Shown: positions 26,487 through 36,373 of the stretch, one piece after another | Layout of the letters: the number at the start of each line of letters is the position of its first letter | Position numbering within the stretch: position 1 is the stretch's first letter | Assembly (NCBI RefSeq): GCF_043643765.1 | Contig: NZ_JBHZSP010000001.1 | Coordinates: forward strand, 1-64,000 | Direction of reading: 5' to 3' | From: Marinomonas posidonica_A | Lineage (GTDB): Bacteria; Pseudomonadota; Gammaproteobacteria; Pseudomonadales; Marinomonadaceae | DNA: 64,000 bases | Made by a program: the position numbers and the translations under genes | The notes under the pieces: generated by a model | Seen by the model: the letters and a program-made list of their open reading frames with translations, nothing else | The model's database searches: none | What the model was told of the DNA's origin: nothing

Positions 26487-28739
26487 ATGTTAGATAAAGA
26501 ACTAGAGCAAACCCTGAATACAGCTTTTAAAGCGGCCCGAGACAAGCGTCATGAATTTATGACGGTAGAGCACTTATTGCTAGCACTGATTGAAAATGGT
26601 GCCGCCTCCAGTGTGTTAAAGGCTTGTGGCGTGAATTTAGAGACGTTGAGTAAAGAACTCGAAGAGTTTGTCGACAGCACCACTCCCTTGATTCCTGAAG
26701 ATGATGAAGAGCGAGAGGTTCAGCCAACGTTGGGTTTTCAACGTGTCCTCCAGAGAGCCGTTTTCCATGTTCAATCCTCAGGAAAGCGTGAAGTAACGGG
26801 TGCTAATGTGCTTGTGGCTATTTTCAGCGAGCAAGAAAGTCAAACTGTTTATCTGTTGAAACGTCATGGGGTTGCTCGAATTGATGTGGTCAATTACGTG
26901 GCTCACGGCATTTCTAAATTAGGTGAGGCCTCTGAAGAAGTGGATCAAGAGGACGACGCGGAAGACACCAGTACGGCACCCTTGCAAAAATTTGCTTTGA
27001 ATCTGAATGAAGAAGCCAAAAACGGCAAAATTGATAAATTGATTGGTCGGGAATACGAAGTTGAGCGCGTTATTCAGACCTTATCCCGTCGCCGAAAAAA
27101 CAATCCTTTGCTCGTCGGTGAGTCAGGAGTCGGTAAAACAGCCATTGCCGAAGGTTTGGCTAAACGAATTGTCGATGGTCAAGTGCCTGATGTGATTTCA
27201 AATGGGGTGGTTTACTCTCTGGATTTGGGCGCATTGCTGGCTGGAACAAAATACCGCGGTGACTTTGAGAAGCGCTTGAAGCAATTATTGAGTGAATTGA
27301 AAAAGCTGCCTAACGCGATTTTGTTTATTGATGAAATACACACTATTATCGGAGCTGGCGCAGCATCAGGCGGCGTGATGGATGCGTCGAATTTGCTGAA
27401 ACCTGTCTTGAGTTCAGGTGGGTTGCGTTGTATTGGTTCAACCACTTTCCAAGAGTTTCGTGGCGTGTTCGAGAAAGATCATGCGTTGGCGCGTCGTTTT
27501 CAGAAGATCGATGTGAACGAGCCGAGCGTGGATGATACTTATCAAATCCTCAAAGGCATTATTGGGGCGTTTGAAGAGCATCATCAAATCAAATACGAAG
27601 AACCGGCTTTGCTGGCGGCAGCGGAACTTGCTCAGCGTTATGTGACAGATCGTCATATGCCTGATAAGGCCATTGATGTGGTCGATGAGGCTGGTGCATA
27701 TCAGCGTTTACAACCAGAAGACAAACGCAAAGCGTCGATTACCGTTGCGGATATAGAAGACATTGTCTCTAAAATAGCACGTGTGCCGGTGAAAGCGGTG
27801 AATTCAGATGATAGACAAGTGCTGTCTAATCTAGAGCGTAATTTGAAAATGGTGGTGTTTGGACAGGACAATGCCATTGATTCCTTGTCTTCTGCCATCA
27901 AGTTATCTCGTGCTGGTCTAAAAGCAGAGCAAAAACCAATTGGTTCCTTCTTAATGGCCGGCCCTACTGGTGTCGGTAAAACCGAAGTCACCAAGCAGTT
28001 GGCTAAGCAATTGGGTCTAGAATTGATTCGTTTCGACATGTCTGAGTACATGGAGCGTCACGCGGTATCGCGTTTGATCGGTGCGCCACCAGGTTATGTG
28101 GGCTTTGATCAAGGTGGTTTGCTAACGGAAGCGGTGACTAAGAACCCACACAGTGTTGTTTTGTTAGATGAGATTGAGAAAGCTCACCCTGAAGTCTTTA
28201 ACTTGCTTTTACAAGTGATGGACCATGGTACTTTGACAGATAATAATGGTCGAAAAGCAGACTTCCGCAATGTGATTTTGATCATGACGTCAAATGCTGG
28301 GGCTGAGGAATTAGCGCGTCGCTCCATTGGTTTCTCTAACCAAGATAATTCGACTGATGGTATGGAGGTGATCAACCGAACCTTCACACCGGAGTTTAGA
28401 AACCGTCTCGATGCTGTTATTCAGTTCCAGCAGTTGGACGAGCGTATTATCTTCAATGTGGTGGATAAGTTCCTTGTGGAGCTTCAGGCGCAATTAGATC
28501 CTAAAGGTGTCTTGCTGGATGTATCTGATACAGCTCGAGGTTGGTTGGCTCACAAGGGCTACGATAGACAAATGGGGGCTCGACCAATGGCCAGGGTGAT
28601 TCAGGAGCATCTGAAGAAGCCGCTAGCGGATCAGATACTGTTTGGTGACCTGAGTGAAGGTGGTACGGTGAAAGTGACCTTGGATGAAAAGAAAGATGAA
28701 TTGAAGTTTGACGTCATCAAGGAAGCCGTTGTCCATTAA
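26487..28739 (+). CDS. clpA: ATP-dependent Clp protease ATP-binding subunit ClpA
   Basis: 750 residues, normal size. Clp_N repeats lie at ~1-145. AAA+ module 1 has Walker A GESGVGKTAIAEG (~211) and Walker B ILFIDEIHTIIG; module 2 has Walker A GPTGVGKTEVTKQ (~491) and VVLLDEIEKAHPEVFN. It unfolds substrates for ClpP. Co-transcribed with clpS. AGAGAGGGAATAGC provides the ribosome site. Confidence 0.97.
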   Translation: MLDKELEQTLNTAFKAARDKRHEFMTVEHLLLALIENGAASSVLKACGVNLETLSKELEEFVDSTTPLIPEDDEEREVQPTLGFQRVLQRAVFHVQSSGKREVTGANVLVAIFSEQESQTVYLLKRHGVARIDVVNYVAHGISKLGEASEEVDQEDDAEDTSTAPLQKFALNLNEEAKNGKIDKLIGREYEVERVIQTLSRRRKNNPLLVGESGVGKTAIAEGLAKRIVDGQVPDVISNGVVYSLDLGALLAGTKYRGDFEKRLKQLLSELKKLPNAILFIDEIHTIIGAGAASGGVMDASNLLKPVLSSGGLRCIGSTTFQEFRGVFEKDHALARRFQKIDVNEPSVDDTYQILKGIIGAFEEHHQIKYEEPALLAAAELAQRYVTDRHMPDKAIDVVDEAGAYQRLQPEDKRKASITVADIEDIVSKIARVPVKAVNSDDRQVLSNLERNLKMVVFGQDNAIDSLSSAIKLSRAGLKAEQKPIGSFLMAGPTGVGKTEVTKQLAKQLGLELIRFDMSEYMERHAVSRLIGAPPGYVGFDQGGLLTEAVTKNPHSVVLLDEIEKAHPEVFNLLLQVMDHGTLTDNNGRKADFRNVILIMTSNAGAEELARRSIGFSNQDNSTDGMEVINRTFTPEFRNRLDAVIQFQQLDERIIFNVVDKFLVELQAQLDPKGVLLDVSDTARGWLAHKGYDRQMGARPMARVIQEHLKKPLADQILFGDLSEGGTVKVTLDEKKDELKFDVIKEAVVH

Positions 28740-28776
28740 TTGCTTTCATGTCTTTTGTTAGATCAAATGTTAGATC

Positions 28777-28812
28777 AAAAAAAACCACAGTCCTATGGAA
28801 TGTGGTTTTTTT
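28777..28812. terminator. Bidirectional terminator between clpA and infA
   Basis: AAAACCACA / TGTGGTTTT with an 11-base loop, A-run on the left and T-run on the right, so it can serve both the rightward clpA and the leftward infA transcript. Confidence 0.85.
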
Positions 28813-28847
28813 ATATCAATTCACTGACGATTCAGTGATTGATCGAA

Positions 28848-29066
28848 TTAACGAGCTCGGTAGACAATGCGACCTTTAGACAGATCGTATGGTGTTAGTT
28901 CTACTTTTACTTTGTCGCCTGTTAGGATTCGGATGTAGTTTTTGCGCATTTTTCCTGAGATGTGTGCAACAACAACGTGTCCATTTTCTAACTCGACGCG
29001 AAACATGGTATTCGGCAACGTATCAATGATAGTGCCTTCCATTTCTAAGCCTTCTTCTTTTGCCAC
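28848..29066 (-). CDS. infA: Translation initiation factor IF-1
   Basis: 72 residues, the exact family length, one S1/OB domain: MAKEEGLEMEGTIIDTLPNT at the start and GDKVKVELTPYDLSKGRIVY at the end. It binds the ribosomal A site during initiation. Convergent with clpA, and aat follows upstream on the same strand, as in E. coli. The 229 bases between infA and aat hold no gene. Confidence 0.97.
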   Translation of the reverse strand: MAKEEGLEMEGTIIDTLPNTMFRVELENGHVVVAHISGKMRKNYIRILTGDKVKVELTPYDLSKGRIVYRAR

Positions 29067-29295
29067 AATATGTGTCCTATGGTGTTAACTTATTTTGGTT
29101 GGTAGGCGCCGACCTGAATTTGTTCGAGAGCTGTAAGCCTAGAAGAGAGACTTCTTAGCTTAATGAGCGCTAAACGCATAATACGGTCTCAAAAATGCTA
29201 AGAACGATGTTTAGCAGCACCTGAAATTTTGTCGAGGCATATTTTGCCTAAAAACGCGCCACAAGGCAAATTCCCTGTTTTATTTAAGGCTATTT

Positions 29296-30045
29296 TTAGG
29301 CATTAATCGGCTGCTTAAGCGTATTTTTTGAGAAATTTATCAGTTTTGAGTTCGTTATTGGGGCGGGAATGAGGTTTTGTAGTTGTGAAATGAATTGTTT
29401 TCTTGGGCACAGATTAGCGCCTAATGAGATCAGATGCTCAGACTCAACCTGACAGTCGATTAAGGCAATATTGAATACTTCTGCGTGATCGCAGAAGACC
29501 TTAAGCGCCATTTTAGAGGCGTTTGGCTGTAATGAAAACATAGATTCGCCAAAAAAAACTTGCCCCATTGCGACTCCATAAAAGCCACCAACAAGCTGTT
29601 CGTCTTGCCATATTTCAATGGAATGGGCGAAGCCTAAGCTATGAAGACGAGAATAGGCTTGCTTAATATCGTCTGAAATCCATGTTCCTTCGTTTCGGGC
29701 TCGTAAATCAGAACAATGGCTAATCACTTGGTGAAAAGCTTGGTTAATCGAAAATTGCATGTTCGATTTTTTTAAAGCTTTTTTTAATGACTTTGATAGG
29801 TGGAAGTGAGTTGGCAATAATACGCAGCGTTGTTCCGGATGCCACCAAAGAATAGGATCTGGCTCGCTGTACCAAGGAAAAAAACCATGCTGATATAAAT
29901 GGATGAGCCGTTGTGTCGACAAATCTCCTCCCATGGCGGATAGCCCTTCTGGGTCTTGGAGTGCCTTGTGAGGTTGAGGTGTGTCAAAGGGCGATTCAGA
30001 TAGAATCATTAATTCACACTCTTCATTTGCATGGACATCGGTCAT
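29296..30045 (-). CDS. aat: Leucyl/phenylalanyl-tRNA-protein transferase
   Basis: 249 residues. It adds Leu or Phe to N-terminal Arg/Lys, producing ClpS/ClpAP substrates. The family core is clear: PEGLSAMGGDLSTQRLIHLY, GFFPWYSEPDPILWWHPEQR and GGFYGVAMGQVFFGESMFS. The first ~13 residues precede the fold; a second in-frame ATG at residue 13 is a possible start. Functionally tied to clpS-clpA nearby. Confidence 0.95.
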   Translation of the reverse strand: MTDVHANEECELMILSESPFDTPQPHKALQDPEGLSAMGGDLSTQRLIHLYQHGFFPWYSEPDPILWWHPEQRCVLLPTHFHLSKSLKKALKKSNMQFSINQAFHQVISHCSDLRARNEGTWISDDIKQAYSRLHSLGFAHSIEIWQDEQLVGGFYGVAMGQVFFGESMFSLQPNASKMALKVFCDHAEVFNIALIDCQVESEHLISLGANLCPRKQFISQLQNLIPAPITNSKLINFSKNTLKQPINA

Positions 30046-30625
30046 TGAATTCGCTCTGTGTTTTTCAAATTTCTCTTAAATTCAAATCAATATAACGTCC
30101 AAATCTGCCTAACGTCATGATCGAAAAGTATTATATTTTTTTCAGGAGTAAAAGCTACCTTTGATAAAAAGATCAAAAAAAGCCTAAAGCTTTATTTTTA
30201 TTACCCGATATGCACAATGAGGAAGAAAAGATATTTAGGTTGCGACTTCCTGACACACTTTGTGATCTATTTTGATTGATTGTGCACGAATGAACAAAGA
30301 AAAATGGTCTTTTTAAATGCGATTGACTGTTTTTTGTTCGAAAAAGGGTATAAATTGAAAAAAAATAGAAAAAAAGTGCAAGGAGTGCTTGACCAGTAAA
30401 GGAAAACTTGGTTTTAATCGATGCAGTCCTAAACGGTAATTCGAAAAATTGTTGGATGCAGTTTTGGAACTACTAGATAATTTGCTTTTTTGGCAATTGT
30501 CACAAAAGTGAAACTGATCGGTTTTAAGATACATGAGTCGTTGATTTAACAACGTTTCTTGGTTAGACGAAAATCTATCAAAGGGTCTACAAGGCCACAT
30601 AATATAATATAAAGGGGAATCTTGA
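30046..30625. other. 580-base AT-rich gap upstream of the porin gene
   Basis: No gene is supportable here. A TATAAA at 30349-30354 follows a TTGACT at 30323-30328, but the 20-base spacing is wider than a normal promoter. Short hairpins can be drawn (AAAGC-CTA-AAGCTTT near 30179-30192). A long structured 5' leader for the porin mRNA is possible; I cannot identify a known RNA family. Confidence 0.4.
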
Positions 30626-31477
30626 ATGAAAGCGATTAAACTTGCTTCTGTGTTTGCAGTATCTGCTGTTGCGGCTGCTGTTTCTACTACTACTATCGCT
30701 GCTGAGCCAGTTTTTTCTGGTTACGCTGGTGTTGAGTTTGTTTCTGACAGCAACGGTACTGATGAACTTAGTGGTACTAAAGAATTTGAACTTGAAGTTA
30801 ACGTTGATACTGGTGTTGTTTTTGCTGAACTTGAAATTGCAACTGATGGCGAGGACGAAGGCACTAAAATTGGCATGGAAAAACTTTACGTTAAGCAAGG
30901 TGCTGTGAAGTTTGGTCGTTTCGACGGTACTGTTGCAACGGGTTCATTCTTCGGCATGGATGAGTACTACGGTGGTGTTGATATTGTAACTAGTGCAGAC
31001 AACGATACAGATAACACTGGTATCCGTTATGAAGTTTCTCCAGAATTGACTGTTGCTCTTGAAGCTACTAATGCTGCAGGAACTGAAGATGGTGAAATTG
31101 GTTTCGCGCTTTCTTACGTTGCTGACCTTGGTGCTTTCAAAGCAGGTATCTCTGGTGGTGCGGTAGGTGATGCAAATGCTGTCAACGTTGGTGTTCAAAC
31201 AGTATCTGGTCCAGCAACTGTATCTTTGAACTACGGTTCAGGTGCATCAGGTGCCAATGGTGAAACTGATGTAGAGCTAATGACTGCTTCTGTATCTGTT
31301 GCTCCTTCTGAAGCACTTACTTTGACTCTAGAATTCTCTAGCGACATGGAAGCTGAAAACGATGGTACTTACTTCGTAGGCGAATATGCTGCTGGTGATT
31401 TGATCTACTACGTGAAAAACTACGCTGGTGATCTAGGTTCTGAGCTAACTAAAGTTGGTGTTAAAGCTGAATTCTAA
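30626..31477 (+). CDS. Outer-membrane porin
   Basis: 283 residues. Signal peptide 1-26 ends ...STTTIAA before EPVFSGYAGVEF. The rest alternates short amphipathic strands with acidic Asp/Glu/Gly-rich turns, and the protein ends in Phe (VGVKAEF), the outer-membrane insertion signal. LYVKQGAVKFGRFDGTVATG is typical of Gram-negative general porins; the barrel is small for the family. The strong codon bias suggests high expression. GGGGAAT precedes the ATG. Confidence 0.88.
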   Translation: MKAIKLASVFAVSAVAAAVSTTTIAAEPVFSGYAGVEFVSDSNGTDELSGTKEFELEVNVDTGVVFAELEIATDGEDEGTKIGMEKLYVKQGAVKFGRFDGTVATGSFFGMDEYYGGVDIVTSADNDTDNTGIRYEVSPELTVALEATNAAGTEDGEIGFALSYVADLGAFKAGISGGAVGDANAVNVGVQTVSGPATVSLNYGSGASGANGETDVELMTASVSVAPSEALTLTLEFSSDMEAENDGTYFVGEYAAGDLIYYVKNYAGDLGSELTKVGVKAEF

Positions 31478-31503
31478 GATTTCCCTATCTTAGGAAATGC
31501 GAA

Positions 31504-31530
31504 AGCCAGCCCTTGGGGCTGGCTTTTTTT
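31504..31530 (+). terminator. Rho-independent terminator of the porin gene
   Basis: AGCCAGCCC-TTG-GGGCTGGCT followed by T7; perfect 9-bp GC-rich stem. Confidence 0.92.
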
Positions 31531-31609
31531 ATGGTAAGCTTAACGTGTTTTGGCATGCAGTGGATTAAGCATGTGTTTGTTTTGGTTAGCATAAGATAGG
31601 AAGGCAGTT

Positions 31610-34357
31610 TTGTCAGAAGAGATGAGTGAGTCGGCACGATCACCAATTTGGGATATGTTTGCAAAGCAGGCAGCGTTTATTGCGGCTTTATTGCTGTTGT
31701 TTTTTTTCGGTTTAGCCACTTATTCCTATAATCCGCAAGATGCCGGGTGGTTTTACTCTGGTTCTGGCGGTGTCATACAGAATTCCATGGGTCCCATCGG
31801 GGCAACCTTAGCCGATTTGATGTCGGCTTTCTTCGGGACGTTATTTTATTCTCTACCACCTTTGTTCTTTTGGGTGGCCATTATCGTCTGGCGTAACCCT
31901 CACCAACTCTTACCGCTTAATAATGCTTTGCTAAGTGTGCTGGGCAGTATTCTCTATTTGTGTTTCGGTTCTACGCTCTGTTTTCTGCATACGGTTGGAG
32001 AACAGGGTCTGCAGTATGGTGCCGGTGGCATTTTGGGCCAAAGCTTGGGTATATTGCTTTATGGTGTCATTGGTTATGATGGCGCCACTCTGGTTAGTCT
32101 CGCATTTGTCATATTAGCCTTTACTCTGTTATCTCAAGTGCACTGGCTTAGCTTGATGGATAAGTTAGGGGAAGGTGTTTATCGTTTTGTCGCTAAGCGA
32201 AAAGAAAAGTGGCAGACAAGTAAGGAAAATAGGATCAACAAAGCGGCAATGCATGAAGACGCTTTGCCCGAGGATTTTGCCGAAGAAGAGCCCGCGATTT
32301 TTCGCAAACAAAAAAGTCGTCAGAAAGTCACATCAAAGGTGGCAGAAGAGAAGGCCGCCTCTCAGCACAATGTGGCTTTGGCTGATCAGCTTCAAGATCA
32401 TTTGCCTGAACCGGATTCAATTGAAGCGCGACAGTCTAAGGGGAAATTCTCTTTGGCTTCGCTTTTTTCGAAATCAAATAGATCGTCAGCTGAGACAACG
32501 CTAGAAAATACCACAGAAAAAACTCAAAGAGAGCCGGATTTTGATGGACTAGACTCTCTTGCAGTTGATGATGCAGAGATTGATTTTGGTGACACGCTTT
32601 ATATTGAAGAAGAATGGTCTTCAACGTCTAAGCCCGAAAAGCAGCATGTATCTGAGCCTACTCAGGCTCAAGTGACGGAATCGGTTGTTGAAGAAAAAAT
32701 ATCTGCTGAGGTTCTTAACAAGCAAAGGGCCGATGAGCTGTTGTTTGGCGATAACCAGGAGGCGGCTATTCCGCCAGCCCACAAGCCAGCAGTAAGAACA
32801 TTATCGGAAGCTAAGCAACTTGATCATCTGGGTGGTCCGTCATCCTCTGAGGAGTCTGTGAAGCCCCAAGAAAAAGGCTATTCCTTGCCTGATCGTTCTG
32901 TTCTGACGCAACCTAAACCCAAACAAGGGGGATACAGTGAAGAAGAATTGCTGTCATTGTCTTCATTGTTGGAGCAAAGGTTGCAAGATTTTGGTGTCAA
33001 AGCTGAAGTAGTCGAAGTAAACCCTGGACCTGTGATTACGCGTTTTGAAATTCAGCCGGCGCCAGGTGTGAAAGTGTCTCGTATTACTAACCTGGCCAAA
33101 GACTTGGCGCGTTCTTTAAGTGTGATGAGTGTCAGGGTGGTTGAAGTCATAGCGGGTAAGTCCACCATAGGGATAGAAATTCCTAACCAGGTAAGAGATA
33201 CCGTTTATTTCTCAGAAGTCATAAATTGCGATATGTACGATAATGCCACTTCTGGTCTTACCCTGTCCTTGGGTCATGACATATCGGGCGAACCTGTGGT
33301 GGTGGATTTGGCGAAAATGCCGCATGTGTTAGTCGCGGGTACGACAGGGTCAGGTAAATCCGTTGGTGTAAATGCCATGATCTTGAGTATGTTGTTAAAA
33401 TCCACACCAGACGACGTACGTATGATCATGGTTGACCCAAAAATGTTGGAGCTGTCTATTTACGAAGGCATTCCGCATTTGTTGACACCAGTGATTACTG
33501 ACATGAAAGATGCCGCTAATGGCTTACGTTGGTCGGTCGATGAAATGGAACGTCGCTACAAGTTGATGTCAAAGCTTGGGGTGCGAAATATTGCTGGCTA
33601 CAACAAGAAAGTGCGTGAAGCCATTAAAGCGGGCAGTCCAATTGAAGACCCGTTATGGCAACCGGAAATGGCGATGTTCTCTGAAGACGGTGTGGCACGC
33701 ACCGTGCCGCATCTTGAGCCCTTGCCTTACATCGTTATTATTGTCGATGAGTTTGCTGACATGATGATGATTGTTGGTAAAAAAGTGGAAGAGTTGATTG
33801 CCCGTATTGCACAAAAAGCCCGTGCGGCGGGGATTCACTTAATCCTCGCAACTCAACGTCCTTCAGTAGATGTTATTACTGGGTTGATTAAAGCCAATAT
33901 TCCAACGCGTATGGCTTTCCAAGTCTCCTCAAAAATTGACTCTCGAACCATCCTTGATCAAGGCGGCGCGGATCAACTGTTGGGGATGGGGGACATGTTG
34001 TATCTGCCGGCTGGGCTACCAACGCCAATTCGAGTGCATGGTGCTTTCGTTTCGGATGAGGAGGTGCATGCGGTGGTGGAAGAGTGGAAACAAAGAGGTG
34101 AACCAGACTACATCAATGATGTGGTGGTCAATCCTGAGGATTTGATGTCAGGCGATGGCGGGGAAGAGAAAGATGCTTTGTATGATGAAGCCGTAAAGAT
34201 TGTTATTGAAACACGTAAAGCTTCAATTTCTTCTATTCAGCGCCGCTTGAAAATAGGTTACAACAGAGCCGCAAATTTAGTCGAGGCGATGGAAGCAGCT
34301 GGCTTGGTTGGGCCAATGGGGACCAATGGACAGCGCGACATCTTAATTCCAGAATAG
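31610..34357 (+). CDS. ftsK: DNA translocase FtsK
   Basis: 915 residues. Four membrane helices lie in the first ~190, a charged linker at ~190-450, then the alpha/beta motor with Walker A GTTGSGKSVGVN (~578) and Walker B IVIIVDEFADMMM, and the gamma DNA-reading winged helix at the end (SSIQRRLKIGYNRAANLVEA). It pumps DNA at the septum and activates XerCD at dif. TTG start with AGGAAGG upstream. First of a co-directional run with lolA, rarA, crcB, serS. Confidence 0.96.
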   Translation: MSEEMSESARSPIWDMFAKQAAFIAALLLLFFFGLATYSYNPQDAGWFYSGSGGVIQNSMGPIGATLADLMSAFFGTLFYSLPPLFFWVAIIVWRNPHQLLPLNNALLSVLGSILYLCFGSTLCFLHTVGEQGLQYGAGGILGQSLGILLYGVIGYDGATLVSLAFVILAFTLLSQVHWLSLMDKLGEGVYRFVAKRKEKWQTSKENRINKAAMHEDALPEDFAEEEPAIFRKQKSRQKVTSKVAEEKAASQHNVALADQLQDHLPEPDSIEARQSKGKFSLASLFSKSNRSSAETTLENTTEKTQREPDFDGLDSLAVDDAEIDFGDTLYIEEEWSSTSKPEKQHVSEPTQAQVTESVVEEKISAEVLNKQRADELLFGDNQEAAIPPAHKPAVRTLSEAKQLDHLGGPSSSEESVKPQEKGYSLPDRSVLTQPKPKQGGYSEEELLSLSSLLEQRLQDFGVKAEVVEVNPGPVITRFEIQPAPGVKVSRITNLAKDLARSLSVMSVRVVEVIAGKSTIGIEIPNQVRDTVYFSEVINCDMYDNATSGLTLSLGHDISGEPVVVDLAKMPHVLVAGTTGSGKSVGVNAMILSMLLKSTPDDVRMIMVDPKMLELSIYEGIPHLLTPVITDMKDAANGLRWSVDEMERRYKLMSKLGVRNIAGYNKKVREAIKAGSPIEDPLWQPEMAMFSEDGVARTVPHLEPLPYIVIIVDEFADMMMIVGKKVEELIARIAQKARAAGIHLILATQRPSVDVITGLIKANIPTRMAFQVSSKIDSRTILDQGGADQLLGMGDMLYLPAGLPTPIRVHGAFVSDEEVHAVVEEWKQRGEPDYINDVVVNPEDLMSGDGGEEKDALYDEAVKIVIETRKASISSIQRRLKIGYNRAANLVEAMEAAGLVGPMGTNGQRDILIPE

Positions 34358-34388
34358 TCGCGGCTATCATTTCCATAGGAGAATTGTT

Positions 34389-35015
34389 TTGAAAACACGA
34401 ATGCTGGCACTGGTTTCCTTATTTATAGGGGGGATATTCCAGGGTGTGGTACAGGCTGAGGAGACTTCCGCTCAGCGAGTGGCCACGTTATTGGAGCAAA
34501 ATCGTAATGTCGAAGGGGAATTTCGACAAGTTACATACGATGAACAGGGTAAGCAATTGCAGGTCAGTGAAGGGGTGTTTCTTCTTGCCAAGCCAAATCA
34601 GTTTGTTTGGGACAGCATTAAGCCTTTTGCCCAGCGTATTGTGTCAGATGGTCGTACGATCACCATTTGGGATGTGGATTTAGAGCAAGCAACGCAGCGC
34701 CCTTTGTCTGGTGAAATTGGTTCTTCGCCTGCCGCTTTGTTGGGGCAGCCCGCAGAGACAGTATTGCCGCTTTATAATATTACGGCTCTGGGAGAGGAAA
34801 AGTTTCGTTTGTCTCCGAAAGCGGATCAGGATTTATTTCAGACACTTACCTTGTCATTTCGTGATCAAGTGATTGATGCCATGAGTATCTTAGATGCCTT
34901 GGGGCAGACCACGGTCATCGAGTTTAATCATGTTGAAGCACATGATGGTGTGGCAAAAGAGAATTTTAAATTAGATTTACCGGATGATGTCGATTTAATT
35001 GTAGAAGGGCAATAA
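34389..35015 (+). CDS. lolA: Outer-membrane lipoprotein carrier protein LolA
   Basis: 208 residues. Signal peptide ends at ...GVVQA (~23). The mature part contains NVEGEFRQVTYDEQGKQLQV and KPNQFVWDSIKPFAQRIVSD, typical of the LolA barrel that carries lipoproteins across the periplasm from LolCDE to LolB. TTG 34389 is preceded by TAGGAGA. Its stop shares one base with the rarA start (TAATG), so translation is coupled. Confidence 0.93.
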   Translation: MKTRMLALVSLFIGGIFQGVVQAEETSAQRVATLLEQNRNVEGEFRQVTYDEQGKQLQVSEGVFLLAKPNQFVWDSIKPFAQRIVSDGRTITIWDVDLEQATQRPLSGEIGSSPAALLGQPAETVLPLYNITALGEEKFRLSPKADQDLFQTLTLSFRDQVIDAMSILDALGQTTVIEFNHVEAHDGVAKENFKLDLPDDVDLIVEGQ

Positions 35016-36373
35016 TGAAAGACCTGTTTTCGGATCTGGGTAACGGTGCCTATCAGCCGCTGGCGGCTAGACTCAGACCCACTCGTTTAGAGGATTATAT
35101 TGGACAATCGCATCTGGTTGGACCAGGTAAGCCGTTACGACGAATGGTTGAAACAGGTCATTGTCATTCTTTTATTCTGTGGGGACCGCCAGGGGTAGGG
35201 AAAACCACCTTCGCTCAGCTATTGTGTCAGGCATTAGACGGCCACTTTATTGAAATTTCGGCGGTGATGTCTGGGGTCAAAGAGATTCGTGCCGCCGTCG
35301 ATCAGGCCAAACAATCACGTCAAATGAACGGTACACAGACCGTACTGTTTGTGGATGAGGTTCACCGTTTTAATAAGTCACAACAGGATGCTTTTTTGCC
35401 GTTTATTGAGGATGGCACTTTTCTGTTTATCGGTGCCACCACGGAAAATCCCGCCTTTGAGTTAAATTCGGCCCTTTTATCGAGGGCTCGCGTGTATCGT
35501 TTGCAAACACCGAGTGTAGAGGATGTGAAACAAGTATTGGTGCGAGCCTTGCACGATGAAGAAAAAGGTTTGGCTAATATGAAGTTCGCTCTGGATGAAC
35601 ACTATGTTGAAGTTTTAGCCCAAGCGGCGGATGGTGATATCCGTAGAGGATTAAATTTCTTAGAGATTCTATCGGATTTAGTCGAACCTGGGGCGCAAGT
35701 TACTCAGGCTCAGTTAGAAGATGTGTTGGGCGGGAGTATTCGTCGTTTCGATCGTAATGGTGATGTATTTTACGACCAAATTTCGGCTTTCCATAAGTCG
35801 GTACGTGGTTCGTCGCCTGATGGCGCTTTGTACTGGATGGCGCGCATGTTAGATGGCGGTTGTGATCCGCTGTACATTGCTCGTCGCTTGTTGGCGATTG
35901 CTTCTGAAGACATAGGTAACGCTGACCCAAGGGCGCTGCAAGTAGGGTTAAATGCCTGGGATATCTTTGAGAGAGTTGGCCCAGGAGAGGGCAATCGTGC
36001 CATTGCGCAAGCCGCGGTGTATATGGCTTGTGCACCCAAAAGTAATGCTGTGTATCAAGCCTTTAATCAGGCAATGTCGGATGTGGCATCCCGGCCGAGT
36101 TATGAGGTGCCGATTCATCTGCGTAATGCGCCAACTTCGCTAGCGAAAAGCATGGGGCATGGGGATGAATATCGTTATGCGCACAATGAGCCTAATGCGT
36201 ATGCGGCGGGAGAGAATTACCTGCCGCAAGAAGTTGCTGAAATACGCTACTACCAGCCTTCGGACAGAGGCTTAGAGAAAAAAATTGCCGAGAAAATGGA
36301 TTGGTTGTCTGAATTAGATCGCCAAAGTCTGCTGCAACGTTATCCAATGGTGGATTGGGGAGATGAGTCATGA
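35015..36373 (+). CDS. rarA: Replication-associated recombination protein A (MgsA/RarA ATPase)
   Basis: 452 residues, AAA+ clamp-loader-like. It starts LAARLRPTRLEDYIGQSHLVG; Walker A WGPPGVGKTTFAQ (~57), Walker B LFVDEVHRFNKSQQDAFLP, sensor 1 FIGATTENPAFELN. The C-terminal tetramerisation part includes GSSPDGALYWMARMLDGGCDP. It acts at stalled forks. Overlaps lolA by 1 and crcB by 4 bases. Confidence 0.95.
   Translation: MKDLFSDLGNGAYQPLAARLRPTRLEDYIGQSHLVGPGKPLRRMVETGHCHSFILWGPPGVGKTTFAQLLCQALDGHFIEISAVMSGVKEIRAAVDQAKQSRQMNGTQTVLFVDEVHRFNKSQQDAFLPFIEDGTFLFIGATTENPAFELNSALLSRARVYRLQTPSVEDVKQVLVRALHDEEKGLANMKFALDEHYVEVLAQAADGDIRRGLNFLEILSDLVEPGAQVTQAQLEDVLGGSIRRFDRNGDVFYDQISAFHKSVRGSSPDGALYWMARMLDGGCDPLYIARRLLAIASEDIGNADPRALQVGLNAWDIFERVGPGEGNRAIAQAAVYMACAPKSNAVYQAFNQAMSDVASRPSYEVPIHLRNAPTSLAKSMGHGDEYRYAHNEPNAYAAGENYLPQEVAEIRYYQPSDRGLEKKIAEKMDWLSELDRQSLLQRYPMVDWGDES

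Noticed and set aside
30323..30354. TTGACT/TATAAA as porin promoter
   Set aside because: Spacer of 20 bases is too long for a normal sigma-70 promoter; kept only as a note.
30642..30908. Leucine-rich frame inside the porin gene
   Set aside because: Shadow of the strongly biased porin codons in another frame; no ribosome site.
36300..36370. Fluoride riboswitch before crcB
   Set aside because: crcB overlaps rarA by 4 bases and there is no non-coding leader for one.
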